From G965220305 sp965220305 (GTDB taxonomy: Bacteria; Chloroflexota; Dehalococcoidia; Lucifugimonadales; UBA3495), in contig OZ244817.1 of NCBI GenBank assembly GCA_965220305.1, forward strand, positions 248,001 through 312,000: DNA of 64,000 nt, in the 5' to 3' direction. The notes below the pieces were generated by a model, which did no database searches, had not been told where the DNA came from, and worked only from the letters and a program-made list of their open reading frames with translations. Position numbers and translations under genes: made by a program. Positions within the stretch are counted from its first letter, which is position 1. Each line of letters begins with the position of its first letter. Below, one piece after another: positions 16,933-24,860 of the stretch.

Positions 16933-17757
16933 TCAGGTCCCTGAGTAATGGGGGTTCCGGCGCTCGGTGAAGGAGCGGAGTCCCTCGGCCCGGTCTGCCG
17001 TGCTTTGTAGGATTACGTTCAGGTCAGCTTCCAGCCGCAGGCCCTGGTCCAGGGAAACATCCATCCCGCTGTTGACGGCTTCCTTGGCGTAACGGGCGGC
17101 TATGGGCGCACCGGCGGTAATTTCATCGCTCACCTGCTTTACCGCTTGGGCAAGTTGACCGGGTTCCACCACCCGGTTGACCAGCCCTATTGCCAGCCCT
17201 TCGCCCGCGTCGATTACGCGAGAGGTGAGCAACAAGTCCCTGGCCCAAGCGGGTCCCACCAGCCGGGCCAAACGCTGGGTGCTTCCGTCCCAGGGGAAGG
17301 AGCCTCGGGCCAGGTCGGTAATACCCAGCCTGGCGTGGCTGACCGCAATTCGTAAATCTGCCGCCAGGGCCAATTCCAGTCCGTGGTCCAGGGCATCGCC
17401 GTTTATAACAACTAGGGTGGGTATGGATAGGTCGGCCAGCAGCCCGGCAACCCTCATTGTTTTCAGCCACGCCGCCCGGTCTTCGATGGAGGCCCGGCTC
17501 AACTCGTCGGGAACAGCAGTCCGCCCCGAGGAAAATACCCCCTTGCTGCCGGTGACCACCAGGAGATGTACATCGGGCTCTTCGGCCACCTGACGGCAAG
17601 CCAGAGCCAGTTCCTCGGCCAGTTCTTGAGTTATTCGGTTGTCCTGCCCAGGACCATCGAGAGTGATGGTGGCCGAAGGAAGATGACGTTCGTATTTTAG
17701 GAATTTGTAAGGGATGTCAAATTGCCTACCGGATGGGGCTAGGGGTGACGGGACCAT
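16933..17757 (-). CDS. Enoyl-CoA hydratase/isomerase family protein with altered second catalytic residue
   Basis: A 274-residue crotonase-fold protein. The first catalytic Glu is present in DHGLELALAADLRIA (E128). In the second site the sequence ITDLARGSFPWDGSTQRL aligns with PEV-LG-IP-GGTQ, putting Asp148 where hydratases have Glu and disrupting the following Gly pair. The oxyanion segment is VFSSGRT. It may therefore be an isomerase, hydrolase or other crotonase rather than a hydratase. ATG at 17757 lacks a strong ribosome site; about 10-15 N-terminal residues may not be real. It diverges from groES. Confidence 0.8.
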   Translation of the reverse strand: MVPSPLAPSGRQFDIPYKFLKYERHLPSATITLDGPGQDNRITQELAEELALACRQVAEEPDVHLLVVTGSKGVFSSGRTAVPDELSRASIEDRAAWLKTMRVAGLLADLSIPTLVVINGDALDHGLELALAADLRIAVSHARLGITDLARGSFPWDGSTQRLARLVGPAWARDLLLTSRVIDAGEGLAIGLVNRVVEPGQLAQAVKQVSDEITAGAPIAARYAKEAVNSGMDVSLDQGLRLEADLNVILQSTADRAEGLRSFTERRNPHYSGT

Positions 17758-17809
17758 CAGCGCAGGCTACCGCACCCCTGTGGCTAAATAGTACGGCCCA
17801 GCTAGTATC

Positions 17810-17838
17810 TTGACAAGAGCCAGTGCCTTGATTACGAT
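17810..17838 (+). promoter_or_regulatory. groESL promoter
   Basis: Perfect -35 TTGACA (17810-17815), 17-base spacer, -10 TACGAT (17833-17838). The CIRCE operator begins 4 bases after the -10, over the expected transcription start, which suits repression by HrcA. Confidence 0.8.
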
Positions 17839-17841
17839 GAT

Positions 17842-17868
17842 TTAGCACTCTACGAGCGAGAGTGCTAA
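17842..17868. promoter_or_regulatory. CIRCE operator (HrcA binding site)
   Basis: TTAGCACTC-N9-GAGTGCTAA, an exact match to the CIRCE consensus. HrcA binds it to repress chaperonin genes until heat shock. hrcA itself is not in the window. Confidence 0.97.
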
Positions 17869-17932
17869 AATGGTGTGTAAGCCTGTTAAAGGTCACATAA
17901 CAAACCGATAGTTATATAGAAAGGAGGATGCG

Positions 17933-18232
17933 TTGGTAACGAGCGTTAAGTTTGTGCCCTTGGGCGAGCGGGTAGTAGTTAAGCCCATAGAGCAGGAACA
18001 GACAACTAAGGGTGGAATATTCCTGCCGGACACGGCCAAGGAGAAGCCCCAGGAAGGGGAAGTGGTCGCGGTAGGGCCAGGCCGAGTCACCGATGACGGT
18101 TCCAGGCTTCCCATGGAATTGGGCGTAGGGGACCGCGTAATCTACTCCAAGTTCGCCGGCACTGAGTACAAGGAAGGCGACGAAGACTACCTGATCATGC
18201 GTGAGAGCGACGTCCTAGCCAAGATTTCATAG
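17933..18232 (+). CDS. groES: Co-chaperonin GroES
   Basis: Lid of the GroEL folding chamber, 99 residues. It has the GroES core PLGERVVVKPIEQEQTTKGGIFLPDTA with the mobile loop, GEVVAVGPGR, and the C-terminal VIYSKFAGTEYKEGDEDYLIMRESDVLA. The start must be TTG at 17933: AAGGAGG lies 5 bases upstream and no ATG occurs before the conserved N-terminus. Leader of about 85 bases after CIRCE. groEL follows 22 bases downstream in the same transcript; both should be heat-induced through HrcA. Confidence 0.97.
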   Translation: MVTSVKFVPLGERVVVKPIEQEQTTKGGIFLPDTAKEKPQEGEVVAVGPGRVTDDGSRLPMELGVGDRVIYSKFAGTEYKEGDEDYLIMRESDVLAKIS

Positions 18233-18254
18233 CAGATTTAGAAGGAGAGACCGG

Positions 18255-19874
18255 ATGCCCGCGAAGAAGCTAGCTTACTCGGAAGAGGCCCGCAAGACCC
18301 TACGCACCGGCATTGACGTGCTGGCCGATTCCGTCAAGGTAACCCTGGGTCCCAAGGGCCGCAACGTAGTCTTGGACAAGAAGTTCGGCCCCCCTCTGGT
18401 GTGCAGCGACGGCGTTACTATCGCCAAGGAAATTGAGTTGCCCGACGCCTTCGAGAATATGGGCGCGCAGTTGATTAAGGAAGCCGCCACCAAGACCAAC
18501 GACGCTGCCGGCGACGGCACCACTACCTCCATCGTGTTGGCCCAGGCCATCATCAACGAAGGTTTCAAGAACGTAACCGCCGGTGGCAACCCCATGGCCA
18601 TCAAACGGGGCATTGAGGCTGCGGTGGACGCCATCGTCAGCGAACTGCAAGGCATGTCCCAGCCGGTGGAGACCCGCGAGAGGATTGGTCAGGTGGCCAG
18701 CCTTTCCGCCCACGAAGACGCCATCGGCACCACCATCGCCGATGCCATGGAGAAGGTCGGCAAAGACGGCGTGATAACCGTCGAGGAATCCAAGAGCATG
18801 ACCGACGAGACCGAATACGTCGAAGGTATGCAGATTGACCGCGGCTACATCTCCCCCTACTTCATCACCAACTCCGAGCGCATGGAAGCGGCAATTGAGG
18901 ACGCCACCATCATCATCACCGACAAGAAGGTCTCCGCCGTTGCCGAGTTGTTGCCGGCCCTGGAGAAGATGCTTCAGACCGGTAGGAAGAACGTGGTAAT
19001 CCTGGGTGAGGACGTAGACGGCGAGGCCCTGGCTACCCTGGTAGTCAACAAGCTCCGCGGCACCCTCAACATCCTGGCCGTGAAGGCCCCCGGTTTCGGC
19101 GACCGTCGCAAGGCCATGCTGGAAGACATCGCCATCCTGACCGGCGGCACCGTCATCAGCGAGGAAACTGGTCGGAAACTGGACTCCGCCGACTTGGAGG
19201 ACTTTGGTCAGGCCCGGCGGGTCAGCTCCACCAAGGACGAGACCACCATTGTCGAGGGCCGGGGCTCGGAAGATGGCATTCAGGCCCGGATCAACCAGAT
19301 TAAGACCCAGATTGAGGAGACCACCTCCGAGTTCGACCGGGAGAAGCTCCAGGAACGGATGGCGAAGCTGTCCGGCGGCGTGGCCGTTATCAAGGTTGGA
19401 GCCGCCACCGAGATCGAGCTCAAGGAGCGCAAGGCCCGGGTGGAGGACGCCCTGTCCGCCACCCGTTCCGCAGTGGAAGAAGGGATCGTCCCCGGTGGCG
19501 GGGTCGCCTTGGTACGCGCCCAGCGCGCCCTGGACAGCGTCTCCGGTCTGAGCCAGGACGAGGAAGTGGGTGTCAACATCATCCGCCGCGCCTTGGAACA
19601 GCCTTTGAAGCTTATCGTCGAGAACGCCGGCTCCGAAGGGGCTGTGGTGCTGAACGAAGTCAAGCAACAGGCTGATGACTACGGTTATGACGCGGAAGTC
19701 GGCGAGTTTGGCCCCATGCTGGAGCGGGGAATCGTCGACCCGACCAAGGTTACCCGGTTCGCCCTGCAAAACGCGGCCAGCGTCGCCGCTATGGTGCTGA
19801 CCACCGAGTCCATGATTACCGACATCCCGGAGCCTACCCAGGCTGCTCCGGCCATGCCTCCCATGGACTACTAA
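18255..19874 (+). CDS. groEL: Chaperonin GroEL
   Basis: ATP-driven folding chaperonin, 539 residues. The N-terminal KLAYSEEARKTLRTGIDVLA, VTLGPKGRNVVLDKKFGPP, the ATP-site GDGTTTSIVLAQAI and the PGGGVALVRA segment are canonical. The C-terminus ends AAPAMPPMDY rather than the Gly-Gly-Met repeats of many GroELs. ATG with AAGGAGAG upstream. Second gene of the CIRCE-controlled operon; a hairpin at 19914 ends it. Confidence 0.98.
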   Translation: MPAKKLAYSEEARKTLRTGIDVLADSVKVTLGPKGRNVVLDKKFGPPLVCSDGVTIAKEIELPDAFENMGAQLIKEAATKTNDAAGDGTTTSIVLAQAIINEGFKNVTAGGNPMAIKRGIEAAVDAIVSELQGMSQPVETRERIGQVASLSAHEDAIGTTIADAMEKVGKDGVITVEESKSMTDETEYVEGMQIDRGYISPYFITNSERMEAAIEDATIIITDKKVSAVAELLPALEKMLQTGRKNVVILGEDVDGEALATLVVNKLRGTLNILAVKAPGFGDRRKAMLEDIAILTGGTVISEETGRKLDSADLEDFGQARRVSSTKDETTIVEGRGSEDGIQARINQIKTQIEETTSEFDREKLQERMAKLSGGVAVIKVGAATEIELKERKARVEDALSATRSAVEEGIVPGGGVALVRAQRALDSVSGLSQDEEVGVNIIRRALEQPLKLIVENAGSEGAVVLNEVKQQADDYGYDAEVGEFGPMLERGIVDPTKVTRFALQNAASVAAMVLTTESMITDIPEPTQAAPAMPPMDY

Positions 19875-19913
19875 TCCCGGGCCCAGCCCAGGAAGCGCAA
19901 CGGCAACCCAGCA

Positions 19914-19948
19914 GACTGCCCCGGCAATCGCCGGGGCAGTCCGATTTC
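19914..19948 (+). terminator. Probable terminator of groESL
   Basis: Perfect 12-bp GC-rich stem (19914-19925 with 19930-19941, loop AATC) about 40 bases after groEL. The T-run is only ATTT a few bases on, so efficiency is uncertain. Confidence 0.6.
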
Positions 19949-20058
19949 CCAGGTTGAGCCAGACAAGTTCTCAGACTAATCGGGGCTCGTCGCGCTTAAC
20001 CGCCTCTTCACCGGGCCAATGGTTCCTGTTAAAATGCCCGAAAAATGGACGGTGAGAC

Positions 20059-20745
20059 TTGCCTGCCAACAAGGTATACCCTTCCGCCGCCGCTGTGGCC
20101 GATGTATTTGATGGCGCCACTGTTCTGGTGGGAGGCTTCGCCGGTCGGGGGGTACCCCATTCCCTCATCCAGGAATTGAGCCAGACCGGAGTTAAAGACT
20201 TGGTCTGCGTTTATTCGCCTGGCGATGTTCCCAGTTCCCCAGACCAGCCCTTGTCCGGTGTTCCCGGTCTGGTGGCCGCCGGGCAGGTGCGAAAATTGGT
20301 CTCGCCGCTTCCCTTCTATCCTGGCAGCGGTAGTGTCGTGGAGGAACAATGGAAAGCCGGTTTGTTGGAAATCGAGGTGGTCCCCCAGGGTGTGCTGGCG
20401 GAACGGTTGCGGGCCGGCGGAGCGGGCCTCGGCGGTGTGTTCCTGCCTACCGGTACAGGCACCCGCTTTGCAGATGGCAAAGAGGTCCAGACCCTGGAAG
20501 GACGCGACTGCGTCCTGGAAATGCCCATAACCGCCGACTTCGCCTTGATACGCGCCGACACAGCCGACAACCTGGGCAACACCACGTATCGGGGTGTTGG
20601 ACGTAACTGGGGACCGGTCATGGCAATGTCGGCCAGCGTGACCGTGGTCGAAGTTGACCAGGTTTGCCAAGCCGGTGAAATCGACCCTGAGTTGATAATT
20701 ACCCCCGGTATCTTTGTCAATCGGGTTGTTCGTGCGGGAGACTGA
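20059..20745 (+). CDS. Class I CoA-transferase, A (alpha) subunit, copy A1
   Basis: Subunit A of a family I CoA-transferase (acetate/3-oxoacid/glutaconate type), 228 residues. The N-terminal VLVGGFAGRGVP is the GGF-type CoA-binding turn, then VVPQGVLAERLRAGGAGLGGVFLPTGTGT and ADNLGNTTYRGVGRNWGPVMA, all typical of A subunits. TTG start with GGTGAGA upstream. It needs a B subunit to act; the next gene supplies a B domain at its N-terminus, the gene after that a separate B subunit. The three genes form one unit (gaps 69 and 33 bases). Confidence 0.88.
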   Translation: MPANKVYPSAAAVADVFDGATVLVGGFAGRGVPHSLIQELSQTGVKDLVCVYSPGDVPSSPDQPLSGVPGLVAAGQVRKLVSPLPFYPGSGSVVEEQWKAGLLEIEVVPQGVLAERLRAGGAGLGGVFLPTGTGTRFADGKEVQTLEGRDCVLEMPITADFALIRADTADNLGNTTYRGVGRNWGPVMAMSASVTVVEVDQVCQAGEIDPELIITPGIFVNRVVRAGD

Positions 20746-20814
20746 TTGCATCCCTGACGCCAACCTAGGCGAGGTTCGCCCCCACCTGGTGCGGGGCGTC
20801 CACATCGGAGGACT

Positions 20815-22242
20815 ATGCCCAGTGGGGACAGAATTTACTTCGACACTCTGGCGCGGCGGGTGGCCCAGGAGTTCAACCCCGGGCAGGTAGTGGCCCTGGG
20901 GCCCGGGATGCCCACCTTGGTGGCCAAGGAAGTGCCCCGGGAAGCGGGAGTCCAGTTCCTCGCAGACAGCGGCGCCCTCGGGTACCTCTATTCGGGTGAT
21001 GGCCCCGTTTCCGAATCGCCCCTGGCGGATTCCAGCGGTACCGCAGTCGAGCCCACGCCGGGGGGCTCCATCATAAGCCTGGCTGACCACGGGGCTATGC
21101 TGCGGGGCGGCCACGTCAATTGGGCGGTGCTTCAGGCGGCCCAGGTGAGCGCCTCCGGGGACTTTGTCCACTGGACTAGCAGCGCGGTCCCGGGGATTTT
21201 GGGTCCGGGTTCGGCGGTTGATTTGGCTGCGGGCGCTACTGGCGTCATTGCAATAGTTTCCCACACCACCCCGGACGGCAAACCCTGTATCGTTTCTGAA
21301 TTGTCGTTGCCGCCCGATGGGGCGGCGTGCGTCAGCCTGATTATCACCGACCTGGCCGTTATCCGAGTGCAGGCTTCCGGCCTGGTGCTGGAGGAAGTGG
21401 CGCCGGGTTGGACCGTCGAGGATGTTGCCCGTTTGACGGGAGCCCCCCTGACTCCCGCCAACAACGTGAAGGAAATTTCGGTAGGAGCGATCGACCGCAC
21501 CCATTTGCCGGTCCCGACCAAGGTCTATCCCGATGGGCGTAGCGCGGTCGCCGACATACCCGACGGGGCCACGGTGATGATTGACGGCTTTGGCGGCCCT
21601 GGCGGGATGGCCCACCACCTGCTGGTCTCCCTGCGGGAACACGGCGCCAGAGAGTTGACCATTATCAGCAACACCGCCGGCATCGCCCGGATTATCAACT
21701 TCGGGACTCCGCCGGGGCAGCGGGCCATCGACCATAGTATCCTCATCGACAACAACCAGGTAAGAAAGGCCGTGGCTTCCTACCCCGTATCTCCTTCGGC
21801 TTCCCGGCCCAGCTCCTTCGAGTTGGCCTACCGTCGCGGCGAGGTGGAGTTGGAGTTGGTGCCCCAGGGAACGCTGGCGGAGCGGTTGCGGGCCGGGGGG
21901 GCTGGCGTGGCGGCATTTTACACCCCCACCGGGGTGGGCACGCTCATCGCCGAGGGCAAGGAGACCCGCACCATTGACGGCAAGGAGTACGTGCTGGAGC
22001 AAGGGCTAAGGGCCGACTTCTGCCTGATCCGGGCGCATAAAGCCGATACCCTGGGCAACGTGGTCTATCGGGGTACATCGCGCAATTTCAACCCGGTGAT
22101 GGCGCCGGCGGCGACCACCACGGTGGTGGAGGTGGATGAGATTGTGCAGCCTGGCGACCTCGACCCGGAGGAAATTGTCACCCCAGGGATTTACATAAAC
22201 CGCATAGTGCAGCGTCCTCCCGGTTTCTCCCCCTACGAGTAG
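20815..22242 (+). CDS. Fused class I CoA-transferase, B1-A2 (beta-alpha order)
   Basis: A 475-residue two-domain protein. Residues 1 to about 225 are a B domain (MPTLVAKEV, GGHVNWAVLQAAQVSASGDF, AVDLAAGATGVIAIV, SLIITDLAVI); residues 240-475 an A domain (VMIDGFGGPGGMAHHL, LVPQGTLAERLRAGGAG, ADTLGNVVYRGTSRNFNPVMA). Known fused enzymes such as SCOT have A before B, so this order is reversed. In the B domain the catalytic Glu motif (SENG type) reads ADSG, with D51 in place of Glu, and GGAMDL is GPGSAVDL, so B1 may be inactive. ATG with GGAGG three bases upstream. The neighbours are A1 and B2, as if an A1B1A2B2 array had its middle two genes joined. Confidence 0.88.
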   Translation: MPSGDRIYFDTLARRVAQEFNPGQVVALGPGMPTLVAKEVPREAGVQFLADSGALGYLYSGDGPVSESPLADSSGTAVEPTPGGSIISLADHGAMLRGGHVNWAVLQAAQVSASGDFVHWTSSAVPGILGPGSAVDLAAGATGVIAIVSHTTPDGKPCIVSELSLPPDGAACVSLIITDLAVIRVQASGLVLEEVAPGWTVEDVARLTGAPLTPANNVKEISVGAIDRTHLPVPTKVYPDGRSAVADIPDGATVMIDGFGGPGGMAHHLLVSLREHGARELTIISNTAGIARIINFGTPPGQRAIDHSILIDNNQVRKAVASYPVSPSASRPSSFELAYRRGEVELELVPQGTLAERLRAGGAGVAAFYTPTGVGTLIAEGKETRTIDGKEYVLEQGLRADFCLIRAHKADTLGNVVYRGTSRNFNPVMAPAATTTVVEVDEIVQPGDLDPEEIVTPGIYINRIVQRPPGFSPYE

Positions 22243-22275
22243 TGCCGGGCGCTGTCCAACTTTAGGCAGGGAAAT

Positions 22276-22947
22276 ATGACCTTGGACAAAGAACGGCTTG
22301 GTCGCGAAGTAATAGCCATGCGGGTGGCCAAGGAACTGCCCGACGGAGGCTACGTCAACCTGGGAATTGGCATCCCCACCCTGGTCTCAGACTTTGTCAC
22401 CGAGGGAAACGTCGTCTTCTACCACAGTGAAAGCGGAGTGCTGAACTGCGGCCCTCTGGCGGAAGAGGGGGCGGATGACATTGACCTGATTAACGCCGGG
22501 GGCCAGTTCTTGGAGCCAGTACCTGGGATGGCGTACTTTAGCTCGGTGGACGCCTTCGCCATGATTCGTGGCGGGCACGTGGACGTAACGGTCCTGGGGG
22601 CGCATCAAGTCTCGGCCAAGGGAGACCTTTCCAATTGGATGCTGCCGGAGCGGGGCGTCGGCAACATCGGCGGAGCGATGGACCTGGCTGCTGGGGCCCG
22701 GCAGGTAATCGTGGCCATGGAACACACCGACCGGGACAACCAACCCAAAATCGTACAGGAGTGCACCTACCCCATCACCGGCAAGGAATGCGTTTCGTTA
22801 ATCGTCACCGACATCGCCGTCATGCAACCTACCGAAGAGGGCCTGCTGCTCAAGGAGGTGGCCCCCGGCTGGACGGCGGAAGAAGTGCAGGAGCTAACGG
22901 ATGCCCAACTGGAGTTGGCGCCCGACCTGAAGGAGTACGAGCTGTAG
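22276..22947 (+). CDS. Class I CoA-transferase, B (beta) subunit, copy B2
   Basis: Subunit B of a 3-oxoacid/acetate CoA-transferase, 223 residues. It keeps the active-site motif HSESGVLNCGP with the catalytic Glu (E52), LGIGIPTLVSDF, GAHQVSAKGDLSNWM, GGAMDLAAGARQVIVAMEHT and SLIVTDIAVM, all as in AtoA/PcaJ-type subunits. It is the only B domain in the cluster with an intact active site, so it is the likely catalytic partner of A2 (in the fusion) and perhaps of A1. ATG with GGGAAA upstream, 33 bases after the fusion gene. Confidence 0.92.
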   Translation: MTLDKERLGREVIAMRVAKELPDGGYVNLGIGIPTLVSDFVTEGNVVFYHSESGVLNCGPLAEEGADDIDLINAGGQFLEPVPGMAYFSSVDAFAMIRGGHVDVTVLGAHQVSAKGDLSNWMLPERGVGNIGGAMDLAAGARQVIVAMEHTDRDNQPKIVQECTYPITGKECVSLIVTDIAVMQPTEEGLLLKEVAPGWTAEEVQELTDAQLELAPDLKEYEL

Positions 22948-23052
22948 CCGTATCCCAACTTGAGCAAGCCCTCATTGGCCGTCCCATGAATTGATTCCGA
23001 CCACAGGGTTCTCGGATACTTAGGTAGAAGTCAATCTCAGTAGGGGGTATCT

Positions 23053-23562
23053 ATGGGTTCAGTGGTGCTAAGCCTTGCGAGTGACATAGTTGTTTTGGTT
23101 TTGGCAGTAGCGGGGACCGTCCTCTGCGTGTCCGTGACGGTGGGGCTGTTCAAACTCTACCCATCCCTGCGCCGCACTGTTTCCAACCTCGAAAAGACCA
23201 CCGAGTCGACGGCGGTGTCTGCCGAGAACACGGCCGTAATATCCAAGAGCTTTGCGGACCGTTCTGACGAGATAGCTGAGAACATCGCTGCGACTACCCG
23301 GAGTGCCCGGGAAGCAGCGGCGAGCAGCGCTGAAGCAGCCCGTAACGTCGCGGGGGCTGCGTCCCTATTAGGCCCGGCGGGGACTGTGGCGAATTATGCC
23401 AGCATTGCTAGAGCCGGGATACAGGGATTGCTTAAACATGAGCAGGTACAGGAATTGATTGACCAGGCTAAAGGGCAATTCCAACGAGAAGACATGCAGA
23501 ACATGGTTAGAGGCGCGATAGGCAAGATAAAGCAGTCTGTAGGTGGCCGGCGCGGTAGGTAG
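23053..23562 (+). CDS. Small membrane-anchored coiled-coil protein (DUF948-like)
   Basis: A 169-residue protein with one N-terminal transmembrane helix (about 7-35, VVLVLAVAGTVLCVSVTVGL) followed by a Ser/Ala/Glu-rich helical stretch (about 45-100) likely to form a coiled coil, then a basic tail (GGRRGR). Composition resembles DUF948-type general stress proteins, but I do not recognise a definite family. ATG preceded by TAGGGGG. It follows the CoA-transferase cluster by about 100 bases and may or may not belong to it. Confidence 0.7.
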   Translation: MGSVVLSLASDIVVLVLAVAGTVLCVSVTVGLFKLYPSLRRTVSNLEKTTESTAVSAENTAVISKSFADRSDEIAENIAATTRSAREAAASSAEAARNVAGAASLLGPAGTVANYASIARAGIQGLLKHEQVQELIDQAKGQFQREDMQNMVRGAIGKIKQSVGGRRGR

Positions 23563-23670
23563 CCACCGCTAATTTCACTAGAGTGAGGTACGAGGCCGAT
23601 TAGTCTAACCTTTAAGCGGAACTCAGGCGCGATAGCCCAACCGGTAGGGTCTTGCGGTTCTGCCCCATAG

Positions 23671-23772
23671 TCCCCTCGCCCTTGACGGGAGAGGGTTAGG
23701 GTGAGGGTGATAACGTTGCCGACAGTCGTTTTACCCCCTCATCCCAACCTTCTCCCCCGGCGGGAGAAAGGG
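23671..23772. repeat. Inverted pair of a dispersed intergenic repeat
   Basis: Two copies of one degenerate repeat (CCCTC-CCC...GGGAGAGGGTTAGGGTGAGGG type) facing each other: 23671-23710 forward and 23731-23772 reverse. Each copy also has its own small hairpin (CCCTCGCCC with GGGAGAGGG). Sits between the membrane-protein gene and the thiamine promoter; no gene here. Confidence 0.65.
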
Positions 23773-23838
23773 CCTTTCCACCTTAGTACGGAGAGAATCC
23801 TTGAGAATCGAAAGACCCTGGCCCAACCGGATTCTGCG

Positions 23839-23867
23839 TTGACTTCCCGCCGGTGCAGTGCTAAGCT
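23839..23867 (+). promoter_or_regulatory. Promoter of the thiamine operon
   Basis: -35 TTGACT (23839-23844), 17-base spacer, extended -10 TGC-TAAGCT (23859-23867). Predicted start lies about 20 bases before the riboswitch. Confidence 0.55.
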
Positions 23868-23893
23868 AACAGAAGCAACAGAACAAAACGTTC

Positions 23894-23986
23894 TGGCGGG
23901 AGCTTGGGTTAGCCAGGCTGAGAGGGCGGCCAATATCGCCGCCGACCGTCTGTACCTGATCCGGGTAATGCTGGCGCAGGGATAAG
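23894..23986 (+). ncRNA. TPP riboswitch (THI element)
   Basis: Contains the two invariant TPP-aptamer segments: AGGCTGAGAGGGC (23915-23927) for the pyrimidine pocket and ACCTGATCCGGGTAATGC (23954-23971) for the pyrophosphate side, closed by GGGAGC at the 5' end and GCAGGGA at the 3' end. Binding of thiamine pyrophosphate should lower expression of thiG-thiE-thiS downstream. The 3' strand GCTGGCGC (23970-23977) is complementary (one G-U) to GTGCCAGC (24013-24020) in the terminator, a likely antiterminator. Confidence 0.95.
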
Positions 23987-24005
23987 ACACTAGAAGCCAA
24001 TTGAT

Positions 24006-24038
24006 ACCGCCAGTGCCAGCACTTGGCGGTTTTGTTTT
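24006..24038 (+). terminator. Riboswitch-controlled terminator of the thiamine operon
   Basis: Stem ACCGCCA+GTG / CAC+TGGCGGT (one bulged T, loop CCAG) followed by TTTGTTTT. It ends 27 bases before thiG and overlaps sequence that can pair with the riboswitch 3' strand, so TPP binding would favour termination. Confidence 0.8.
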
Positions 24039-24064
24039 ACCTGGGTGCAAAAGGAGAGGCTAAG

Positions 24065-24856
24065 ATGGCAGATGATTTGATTATCGGCGGCAAGAGTTTC
24101 AAGTCCCGCCTCATCGTTGGAACGGGAAGATACAGGACGATGGAGGACATGGTCGAGGCCCTGGAGGCCTCCGGCACCGAAATGGTTACGGTGGCTATCC
24201 GTAGATTGGACCTGGACAATCCCAACGAGAAGACCATCTTAGACTACATCGATTGGGACAAGTACAACATCCTGCCCAATACCGCTGGCTGCGGCACCGT
24301 GGAAGAAGCCCTGTTCGTAGCCCGGTTGGGTCGGGAAGTAACCAAGACCGACTTCGTGAAGTTGGAAGTCATCCCCGACGCCAAGTACCTGTTCCCCGAC
24401 CCTTCAGCGACGTTGGAGGCCGCCCGGCAGTTGGTCAAAGAGGGCTTCATAGTAATGCCCTACATCCATGCGGACCCAGTGCTGGCCAAGAACCTGGAAG
24501 AGGCCGGATGCGCCACCGTGATGCCCTTGGGTTCCGCCATCGGCTCCGGCCAGGGAATCCACACTGTCGAAGAAGTGAAAATTATCATCGAACAGGCCAA
24601 CGTGCCCGTGGTGGTAGATGCTGGGTTGGCCGTTCCTTCGGACGCGTCCCAGGCGTTGGAAATCGGAGCCGATGCGGTGTTGGTCAATACGGCCATTGCC
24701 CAGGCCACCGACCCGGCAATGATGGCCGAGGCATTCAAGCATGGCGTTGAGGGCGGTCGGAAGGCCTACCTGGCCGGAAGGATACCGGTCCGGGTGAGCG
24801 CGGCGGCCAGCAGCCCCACCTCTGACGTGCCCCAGCCGGCGGCGGCCAACACCTAA
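24065..24856 (+). CDS. thiG: Thiazole synthase ThiG
   Basis: Builds the thiazole phosphate of thiamine from deoxyxylulose phosphate, dehydroglycine and ThiS thiocarboxylate. The 263-residue TIM barrel has FKSRLIVGTGRY, the Schiff-base lysine in FVKLEVIPD (K99), CATVMPLGSAIGSG and VVVDAGLAVPSDA. The ATG at 24065 was chosen for AAGGAG nine bases upstream and because it lies after the terminator; upstream extension would start inside the terminator. First gene of thiG-thiE-thiS, repressed by TPP through the riboswitch. Confidence 0.97.
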   Translation: MADDLIIGGKSFKSRLIVGTGRYRTMEDMVEALEASGTEMVTVAIRRLDLDNPNEKTILDYIDWDKYNILPNTAGCGTVEEALFVARLGREVTKTDFVKLEVIPDAKYLFPDPSATLEAARQLVKEGFIVMPYIHADPVLAKNLEEAGCATVMPLGSAIGSGQGIHTVEEVKIIIEQANVPVVVDAGLAVPSDASQALEIGADAVLVNTAIAQATDPAMMAEAFKHGVEGGRKAYLAGRIPVRVSAAASSPTSDVPQPAAANT

Positions 24857-24860
24857 GCCC

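Noticed and set aside
18300..19769. A 489-codon minus-strand frame opposite groEL
   Set aside because: Shadow of groEL; no motif and improbable composition.
20029..22002. A long open reading frame on the minus strand opposite the CoA-transferases (about 650 codons)
   Set aside because: It lies wholly antisense to conserved genes and has low-complexity, Gly/His/Arg-rich translation typical of the reverse frame of GC-rich genes.
23630..23670. tRNA-like stretch GCGCGATAGCCCAACCGGTAGGG
   Set aside because: No anticodon arm, T-arm or 3' acceptor complement could be found.
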